Virus record (IMG/VR): IMGVR_UViG_3300045742_000049
Location: 1-49,065 of that record
Source of the DNA: a virus
DNA: 49,065 nucleotides
Direction: 5' to 3' (one strand)
The notes beneath the pieces were generated by a model, which was given only the letters and a program-made list of their open reading frames with translations, did not search any database and was not told where the DNA came from. The translations under genes were made by a program, and so were the position numbers. Positions 42,982 to 49,065 of this stretch are shown piece by piece (the first letter of the stretch is position 1; every line of letters starts with the position of its first letter).

Positions 42982-45900
42982 TCACCACCCCGAAGCGGTG
43001 TAGCGGCCCACGGCGCCAACGCTGACCTCGGCATCAGCCGCAGTCTGACGGCAGTCGGCCTGGACCACGATGCAGAAGGTCGAGCACTGCCCGATGTCGA
43101 ACCACTCGAAGGGCTTGCCGTCACCCGAGTAGATGTAACGCAGGGCGTTGACCACTCGCCCACTCGACAGAACCAACTGAGCGATGCGCTGACGGGAATC
43201 GATGATCAACTTCGAGCGGGCAGGCAACTGAGGAACCAAGATGGTCGAGCATGGCTCACGGCACTCCCAGAAGTCATCCTCGGGGTCGCACGGGCATGGG
43301 ACCTTCTCGCCGAACGGGTTGCGGTACGCCTCGATCTTGAGATTCCGCATCTCCTCGGAGCCGGTCCAGACCTCCACCAAGGTGGTGGCCTCGTTCCAGT
43401 CGGCGGGGTTGGTGAAGGTGCAGCACTCGCGCGCCTGCTCCCATGGCTCGCAGAAGCAGTCCGTCGAGAAGATGGTCGGAGGGGGCGGAGGCGAAGGGAA
43501 GGGTCCGCAATCAGGAACGAACTCGTCATAGACGACCTCGATGTCCTCAAGGATCGGGCTGGTGTCCTGCTCTGCGCCATTCACGGTGGCGATGTAGAAG
43601 TTGCATTCCAGTGGCGGGAACTCGTCGCTGGGGTTGAAGTCCCAGCCGAGAGGCTCCCAGGACTTGGCATTGGTGAACCCGAAGGTGACGCCTGCATCGT
43701 GCATCCACTCGATCTGCTGGAACTGAGGGTCAGACTCGGGCACGTCGATGAAGTAGGGAGGCAGCGTCGGGGTGTAGCAACCGGGAACGTAGGCCGGGCT
43801 TCCAGCATTGCGATAGAAGAAGGTTGCCATCGCTTGACGGGTGGTCGCGTCGTTGGGACGGAACGTCCCGTCGCCGAAGCCGATCATGATGCCTTGGCTC
43901 GCACACCACTCGATCTGCAGGTAGAAGGGGTGTGCCGGGGCCACGTCCGTGAAGGTCTGCACGGCCGGTGGAACGTAGGGTGGCGCCCCGTTCTGGTTGT
44001 AGAACGCGACGGCCGCGCCCTGGCGGCTGAGGTCGATGTCGGGCATGAAGTTGGGGCCGGGGAAGCCCGTCATGATGCCGACGGAGTTGACCCACTCGAT
44101 CTCAAGGTACTGAGAGTCGGTGGTGGGAACGTCGAGGAAGGTGGGGACGCCCGGCGGGACGTAGGGCGGTGATCCAGCCTCGCGGTAGAAGGTGAGCGCC
44201 GCGATGCGACGCAGCAGAGCGTTGTCAGGCCGGAAGGTGCTGTCGTCGTAGCCCAAGAAGATGCCCTGGTCGTAGGCCCACTCGATCTCGGTGTAGAAGG
44301 TGTCGGTGCAGGCGACATCTGAGAAGGTTGGCTGCACGTCCGCATAGCGGTAGAACACGATGGCCGCGCTCCGTCGGCTGAGGCAGACACCGGGACGGAA
44401 CGTGCCGTCGGGGTAGCCGAAGAACAGCAACTCGGCGGCACACCACTCGATCTCCAAGTAGAACGTGCTCGTGGTCGGTACGTCGGAGAAGGTGGGCGTC
44501 GTGGGAGGGACGAAGGCCGGGCTGCCCGAGTCGCGGTAGTAGGCCGCTGCCGCCGCTTGGCGAGTGATTCCATCCTCGGGTCGGAAGGTGCCATCTCCGA
44601 AGCCGGTCATGATGCCGACGGAATTGGCCCACTCGATCTCAAGGTAGAAGGCGTTGTAGACCCCAACGTCGGGGAAGGTGGGCGTCGTCGGGGGGACGTA
44701 GGCCGGGGAGCCGTTGTAGCGGTAGAAGAAGGCCGCCATCGCTTGTCGCGTCGTGCACTGATCAGGCTTGTAGGCCACATCGCAGATGACGTTGATGGGG
44801 CAGTCCATCTCGTTAACGCACGCGGACTCCTCGTTGCGGGTGACGATGATCTCGGCGATCTGGATGCAGTCGCAGTCAGCGGGGGCGGGGATGTCCCCAC
44901 TCCACCGAATCGGCTCCCAGGTCTGAGAGCCGGTCACCTCGTCGTAGTAGAGCCGCACCAGGCACGGCTCGACACCTTCGATGGCCCACTCGGTGATCTC
45001 GAAGCAGTCACAGTCGCCGTACCCGGTCGCACCGCCAGCACCACCGATGAAGGTGAGCGGCTCGAAGCGGTAGGTGTTGTTGGACTTGTTCCAGATCAAC
45101 CTGATCGGACACTTGTTGGGCTGGCCGTCATCGCCACAGTCGGGCTTGCAGGTGTTGCAATCGCCGCATGGGTCGCAGCCGCGCGTGCAGTCCTCAGGGT
45201 TGTACCAGATGCCGAACCCGCAATCGATGACCGGATCGGGAGTGGGTGGATCGGTGTCGGGCGGCTCGGGCCGAGCCGCTGTGGTCGGGCACTCACAGAT
45301 GCCGGGGACGACGGAGACTGCACACGGGGCAGGCGGCCACCCCGTAGCGATGGGGTCCCAGAGGAATGGCGTCCAAGTGTAGGAAGGGAACGGATCGATG
45401 GAGGCGAAGAAGGTGCACTCCGCAGACCCCTGCTCCACGAGGTAATCGTCGTTGATGTACGGCTGAGCGCAGTTGCCCCCGTTGAAGGGGTAGATGTTCG
45501 CCGAGACGGGCGGGAACCCCTCCTGGGGGTCCCAGCCAATCGGGGACCAAGAGAGGTCATCGTTGAGGTTGACCAGCAGGTTGTTGGTGAGGGTCCCCGT
45601 CCCCTGGGTCGTCTCGGCGTTGTCGGCCGGGACGTACTCCTCCAAAGTGCCAACCACCAACTCACAGTCCTCTGGCGGGCACCCCTCGTCGCTCTCGCTC
45701 CATCCCTCAGCGCACCACGTCAAGTCGTGACGGAGGTTGATGTTGCACTGTGGGCGCTGCGTCTCGCGCTGGACGATCTTGGTGGTGTCCCCGGTGGTGC
45801 AGGTGTTGCACAACTTGCGAGTGTCGAGGCAGTAGCAGTTCTCAAGGTCGAAGGTCTGATTCTCGATGCACCAGTCCACGTCGGAGAAGATGTGGGGGTA

Positions 45901-47037
45901 CTCCGAGCACAGCGTGAACTCGACACGAAGCGACGTGCAACCACACTCGCCCTGGCAGCAAGTGCCCATCCGCTCCAACACCGTGGGGCCTTCGGTGAGG
46001 CCAACACGATGCTGCAGGCGAACGTAGTCCTGGGGGTCGTAGCCAGGCAGCGTCTCGAAGCACCGAACCTGAGTCGGGGAGTTCGTCGGGATCGTGACGC
46101 CGGAATCATGGAGGGTGAAGTATTCGGTGACCTGTGAGGTGAAGCGCTGGATCTGACGCACCACGTCGTCGCAGGAACCCTCCACGTTGGTGTCAACGGT
46201 GAAGGTGGTCGAGGCCCCGGAGCCAGACGGGGCAGTAACGAACGAAGTGACAGCCTCGTAGGGGATGAAGAAGGTGGAGATGGACCCAAGGTCGTCAGCA
46301 AGGACGAACCGGAAGGAGTTGCCCGCCGTGTAGCAAGTCGGGATTGGGCCTTCGGTGTTGTTGGGGAATCCGGCGGGGTCCGAGATCAGGTTTGCCTGCA
46401 GGGCATCATCGACCACGAGGGTGTAGATGCCACTCCCGTTGTCGGTGATCGTGAAATCCACATTGGTGTCGGGGATCGTGTCGGTGACCCCGACCTCGGA
46501 GGTGTAGCAAGAGTCCTCCCCCGGCGGGCAACACTTGAGCATGTAGAGATCGCCGTAGGCGCAGTCCTCACAGAAGTTGTTGCCCATGAGGGCTTCCTGC
46601 AGCCACCGCAGGCCGTACTCGGCGCCACAGCAGGTGCGCGCCAGGAGCCAACCCGTCACGGTCATACAGCGACCGGCAAGACGGAGTGGGCCGAGCGAAC
46701 CTCCCGAGATAGCACCATCAGTGAAGTCGCGTCGCACCGTGGAGTCGAAGCCAGTGATCTCCTCGATGAAGAACCCGGCGAACTCCTCGGAGTCGGGGGC
46801 GTCCGGGTCGAACCAGGGGGCGTCATCAAGGCGCGGCGAAAGGTAGGCGCCATCGGGACCGGAACCCTGGTCGCAGTAGAGGCAGCGAGCGTTGGTGCAA
46901 CCGCAAGAGGCCGCCACCGACATGTTGGGGTTACGCAGCCCCTCGATGCCGAGTTCGGGGTAGCCCTTCAAGTACGACGTGACGCGATCGTTGTTCCCGA
47001 TCTCGGAGGAGTTGAAGTAGAGGTAGCCGGTATACAC
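42982..47037 (-). CDS. Large tail protein with six SLH-like repeats, 1351 aa, GTG start
   Basis: The N-terminal 400 residues are Cys-rich with a folded, baseplate-like region (SLKGYPELGIEGLRNPN is close to minor tail proteins of long-tailed phages). A middle part (about 430-740) has recurring W-x-P...(W)-D-P...P-P segments. Residues of about 750-1120 are six SLH-like repeats: F-x-D-V ... F-Y-x-E-I-E-W ... G-I-x-x-G-x-x-D-G-T-F-R-P ... T-R-Q-A-x-A-x-F-x-Y-R. SLH domains bind cell-wall polymers in bacteria, so a host-wall-binding role on the virion is likely. The C-terminus is another minor-tail-like region ending in ADAEVSVGAVGRYTASGW. GTG is the only start near GGTGAGG. Confidence 0.85.
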   Translation of the reverse strand: MYTGYLYFNSSEIGNNDRVTSYLKGYPELGIEGLRNPNMSVAASCGCTNARCLYCDQGSGPDGAYLSPRLDDAPWFDPDAPDSEEFAGFFIEEITGFDSTVRRDFTDGAISGGSLGPLRLAGRCMTVTGWLLARTCCGAEYGLRWLQEALMGNNFCEDCAYGDLYMLKCCPPGEDSCYTSEVGVTDTIPDTNVDFTITDNGSGIYTLVVDDALQANLISDPAGFPNNTEGPIPTCYTAGNSFRFVLADDLGSISTFFIPYEAVTSFVTAPSGSGASTTFTVDTNVEGSCDDVVRQIQRFTSQVTEYFTLHDSGVTIPTNSPTQVRCFETLPGYDPQDYVRLQHRVGLTEGPTVLERMGTCCQGECGCTSLRVEFTLCSEYPHIFSDVDWCIENQTFDLENCYCLDTRKLCNTCTTGDTTKIVQRETQRPQCNINLRHDLTWCAEGWSESDEGCPPEDCELVVGTLEEYVPADNAETTQGTGTLTNNLLVNLNDDLSWSPIGWDPQEGFPPVSANIYPFNGGNCAQPYINDDYLVEQGSAECTFFASIDPFPSYTWTPFLWDPIATGWPPAPCAVSVVPGICECPTTAARPEPPDTDPPTPDPVIDCGFGIWYNPEDCTRGCDPCGDCNTCKPDCGDDGQPNKCPIRLIWNKSNNTYRFEPLTFIGGAGGATGYGDCDCFEITEWAIEGVEPCLVRLYYDEVTGSQTWEPIRWSGDIPAPADCDCIQIAEIIVTRNEESACVNEMDCPINVICDVAYKPDQCTTRQAMAAFFYRYNGSPAYVPPTTPTFPDVGVYNAFYLEIEWANSVGIMTGFGDGTFRPEDGITRQAAAAAYYRDSGSPAFVPPTTPTFSDVPTTSTFYLEIEWCAAELLFFGYPDGTFRPGVCLSRRSAAIVFYRYADVQPTFSDVACTDTFYTEIEWAYDQGIFLGYDDSTFRPDNALLRRIAALTFYREAGSPPYVPPGVPTFLDVPTTDSQYLEIEWVNSVGIMTGFPGPNFMPDIDLSRQGAAVAFYNQNGAPPYVPPAVQTFTDVAPAHPFYLQIEWCASQGIMIGFGDGTFRPNDATTRQAMATFFYRNAGSPAYVPGCYTPTLPPYFIDVPESDPQFQQIEWMHDAGVTFGFTNAKSWEPLGWDFNPSDEFPPLECNFYIATVNGAEQDTSPILEDIEVVYDEFVPDCGPFPSPPPPPTIFSTDCFCEPWEQARECCTFTNPADWNEATTLVEVWTGSEEMRNLKIEAYRNPFGEKVPCPCDPEDDFWECREPCSTILVPQLPARSKLIIDSRQRIAQLVLSSGRVVNALRYIYSGDGKPFEWFDIGQCSTFCIVVQADCRQTAADAEVSVGAVGRYTASGW
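43680..44780 (-). repeat. Six SLH-like coding repeats
   Basis: Within the gene at 42982-47037 the repeat unit is about 57-66 codons. The T-R-Q-A-like helix start and F-x-D-V boundary each occur six times with about 170-200-base spacing. DNA identity between units is visible (for example ACGGAACGT and GGAAGGT followed by GCCG and AGCC) but has drifted. Confidence 0.85.
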
Positions 47038-47118
47038 GCTGGTGGCCTCACCTAGTTGCGGGCGCCGCTGGACATCCCCTACATGATCGCACGTTCAGGA
47101 CACCGGGGGCGCCTTCCA

Positions 47119-49065
47119 TCAGCGCCGCTTCCGCATTGCTGCACGATCCCTGTTCCTGATCTTAGCGTCGAGTTCGCTAGCGGACTGTCCGTGGATGTGA
47201 TAGGTATTGCCCGCGCCGGTCAGTGGGCCGCCGTCGCCAGCGTCGATAGCGGTGTTCCGATTGCTGGCTGCACCAGGCGCACGATAGTCGCCACCCTGGT
47301 TCTGGGCTTGCTGCAGCGTGCGGAGAATCCCCGATCGCCGAGCAAGACTCAGCGCCCGCATGGGGTTGTCCATCGGGAGGACCACCTCGGGACCGTTCTC
47401 GCCGAGCATGGCGTAAACGAGATCCTGCACGATGCCGCCGTCACGCAAGGCGGCGTGGACGTGGTTGTGGTGGGCGGCCATGGTCGCCCCGTCGTAAGCC
47501 TTGTCGCTGATGCCACCGGGGCCGGAGTAGATCAACTCGGACAGCACCCCGAGCATGGGGGCGAAGGCGCGATCGATGCGGAGCAGGCCAGGGGAGTCGT
47601 AATTGGCGTCGTTGGGTGCACCGAAGTCCACGGCGCGGGCCAGAGAGTGATAGGAGCCAGAGTCGCCTGGGCGGAAGGTGGAGTTCACCAAGTACGGGAC
47701 GCCTGCCGCATTGAGGTATGCCATCAGGAGCGGATAGGAGCCGCCCTTCTTGTTGGCGCCGAGGAACGACCGCCACCCAGCAATGTCGAATCCAGCGGGC
47801 ACGGTGCCCGTGAGGTCGAACCCAGGGGGCAGCCCGACGCTACTGATCCGAGAGCGGTTCATCTCCTCGGAGTAGCCGCGGGCGTAATCGAGAGTGGCGT
47901 CACCGACCTTGTGCATCGACTCCGAAGCGATGGCGGCGATCATGTTGTTCGGGTACGCAGCAACCACCTGATCGATCAGGGGACTGATGTTCGCGTTGTA
48001 GTCCGCAACGAGTGAGTCGTAGTCGAGGAGATCGGCCCATGGATCGGAACCGCTCGTGATGCGTGAAGTGGCCTGAGCCTGGCCATCCTCGAACGGGCCG
48101 CCGACAGCCCACCAACGCTTCTCGCCAGACTTGAAGGCCCGCAACTGCGAGTCCGTCATGTTGGCCATCATCTGCTCGGTCATGACGCCTTCGCCGTTGC
48201 GAAGCAGGGCGAGCGTCTCGTCGGTGTTCATTCCGCGCTTGGTGGGGTCGAACGAATCTCCGGTGCCATCCCCGACGATGCCGCCCTCGTGGAACACGGG
48301 GATGCTCAATCCCGTAGGGAGAATCGCCCCAAGGCCGACCGCAGTGGCGGCCGAGTTGATGAAGGATGCGAAGGGGTTCCAAACCTGGCTGGCGATCAGG
48401 GAGAAGGGTCGGGAGAAGCCTCGCGAGATGGCCAACGATACCTGCGCCATGACGACAGGGATCTGGCTCAGAGCGATGACGATGGCACTGATGGCCCGGA
48501 TGATGATGGAAGCGGTGCCAGCGAATGCTGCGCTCATTGCCGTCAGCATCGCGAAGATGGCTGGTTGGATGGCGATGATTTGCAGCATCACGCTGATGAC
48601 TCCCATGAAGGAGTTGATGATGGCAGCGTTGGCGACCGTAAAGGCAGAGGACACCGTTCCGGCCATCATGACGGCGGTCGAGGTGATGGCTGTCATCTGG
48701 GCCAAGATCTCTCCGGCCCCCACCATGATCAGGATGACCCTGATTTCAACATCCGTGACGGGCACTCCGTCAGCGACATCCATGCCGGGGAACTCGATGG
48801 GCAGGAGTTGGCCACCACCGGCACCACCGACCCCGGTCGGGAGGTCATCCATGGAGAATCCGAAGCCGCTGAACGAATCAGAGAGACTCTCGATACTGAT
48901 GGGGCCAGCAGAACCGCCCGCCATGACCGTCTCGAAGGCGAAGCGGAACAGGCCAGCATCGGCCATGACGGCAGCAGCGCGGCCCGGCTTGGTCAGCGGG
49001 ACGACAGCCTCGGGGCCATCCTCGCCGAGACGGGCAATGATGTCCTTCGTGACGATGCCGCCCTC
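47119..49065 (-). CDS. Tape-measure protein, C-terminal part with M15-like peptidase motif (partial)
   Basis: The frame is open to the right edge, so the N-terminus lies outside the window (649 codons visible, including stop). E-G-G-I-V-x-K-D-I-I-A-R-L-G-E-D-G-P-E-A-V-V-P-L at the edge and a second G-G-I-V...G-E-N-G-P-E-V-V-L-P-M further on are typical of tape-measure C-termini. Hydrophobic helices lie at about 48350-48730. Near 47450-47700, S-T-F-R-P-G...S-Y-H-S-L-A-R-A-V-D-F-G...H-N-H-V-H fits an M15-type zinc peptidase (H, D, H). It sets tail length and may cut peptidoglycan during DNA entry. Confidence 0.85.
   Translation of the reverse strand, partial: EGGIVTKDIIARLGEDGPEAVVPLTKPGRAAAVMADAGLFRFAFETVMAGGSAGPISIESLSDSFSGFGFSMDDLPTGVGGAGGGQLLPIEFPGMDVADGVPVTDVEIRVILIMVGAGEILAQMTAITSTAVMMAGTVSSAFTVANAAIINSFMGVISVMLQIIAIQPAIFAMLTAMSAAFAGTASIIIRAISAIVIALSQIPVVMAQVSLAISRGFSRPFSLIASQVWNPFASFINSAATAVGLGAILPTGLSIPVFHEGGIVGDGTGDSFDPTKRGMNTDETLALLRNGEGVMTEQMMANMTDSQLRAFKSGEKRWWAVGGPFEDGQAQATSRITSGSDPWADLLDYDSLVADYNANISPLIDQVVAAYPNNMIAAIASESMHKVGDATLDYARGYSEEMNRSRISSVGLPPGFDLTGTVPAGFDIAGWRSFLGANKKGGSYPLLMAYLNAAGVPYLVNSTFRPGDSGSYHSLARAVDFGAPNDANYDSPGLLRIDRAFAPMLGVLSELIYSGPGGISDKAYDGATMAAHHNHVHAALRDGGIVQDLVYAMLGENGPEVVLPMDNPMRALSLARRSGILRTLQQAQNQGGDYRAPGAASNRNTAIDAGDGGPLTGAGNTYHIHGQSASELDAKIRNRDRAAMRKRR

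Noticed and set aside
44557-46137. 526-codon plus-strand frame opposite the SLH tail protein
   Set aside because: Antisense shadow of a repeat-containing gene; its apparent repeats mirror the SLH repeats.
47048-47119. 23-codon frame between the tape measure and the SLH tail gene
   Set aside because: It starts in the tape-measure stop (TGATG) but has an unconvincing composition and no support other than the overlap; the 80-base gap may simply be a leader or a frameshift region.
1-49065. tRNA genes, CRISPR arrays, insertion sequences, attachment sites
   Set aside because: No tRNA-like T-loop in an intergenic stretch, no spaced direct repeats, no transposase or integrase, and no obvious att-like repeat was seen; intergenic gaps are mostly under 130 bases.

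Overview
This window is part of the genome of a tailed double-stranded DNA phage (or a prophage), most likely infecting a high-GC Gram-positive actinomycete. The evidence is a large and a small terminase, an amidase endolysin, a tape-measure protein running off the right edge, several minor tail proteins, high GC, many GTG starts, a DUF3039-like gene (a family I know from actinobacteria), and S-layer-homology repeats of the kind common in actinobacterial surface proteins. No portal, capsid, polymerase, primase or integrase gene lies in the window; portal and capsid genes would be expected beyond the right edge. No tRNA, rRNA or CRISPR array was seen, and no stretch longer than 300 bases lacks a gene.

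Layout. Positions 53-14437 hold about 44 tightly packed minus-strand genes, mostly small, unknown and often zinc-ribbon-like, joined by 1-, 4- or 8-base stop/start overlaps. A divergent promoter pair at 14472-14523 separates them from plus-strand genes at 14531-22335: a lipoprotein, a 5'-nucleotidase-like HAD enzyme, two HNH proteins flanking a ParB-like protein, a DUF3039-like gene and an amidase endolysin followed by a strong hairpin. Terminase genes (22332-24532, minus) and one lone plus-strand gene (24625-25086) follow. Positions 25217-36888 (minus) hold replication and nucleic-acid functions: sliding clamp, superfamily 2 helicase, two further ParB-like proteins around a methyltransferase/PLP-enzyme fusion, an oligoribonuclease-like exonuclease, a thermonuclease-like protein, another HNH protein, a ribbon-helix-helix-like protein and a MazG-like pyrophosphatase. 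Positions 36898-49065 (minus) hold a holin-like protein, a membrane-anchored PAS protein, fibre-like proteins, a Gp37-like minor tail protein, a 1351-residue tail protein with six SLH-like repeats and the C-terminal part of the tape measure.

Two signals stand out. First, the reading frame at 29828-31396 reads as a DNA methyltransferase whose motif I half and motif IV half are separated by a complete fold-type-II PLP-dependent enzyme domain. It sits beside two paralogous ParB-like proteins, which suggests an unusual DNA-base modification system. Second, a 21-base signal, GTCACA-N9-TANNNT, precedes most transcription units on both strands (about 18 copies). In roughly half of them the -10-like hexamer ends only 6-10 bases before the start codon with no Shine-Dalgarno sequence, which predicts leaderless mRNAs.

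The right block builds the tail and host-contact apparatus. The middle block copies, packages and probably modifies DNA. The left arm looks like fast-evolving accessory cargo in cassettes that each carry the same promoter. All functions are read from sequence motifs and memory of families; no database search was possible.
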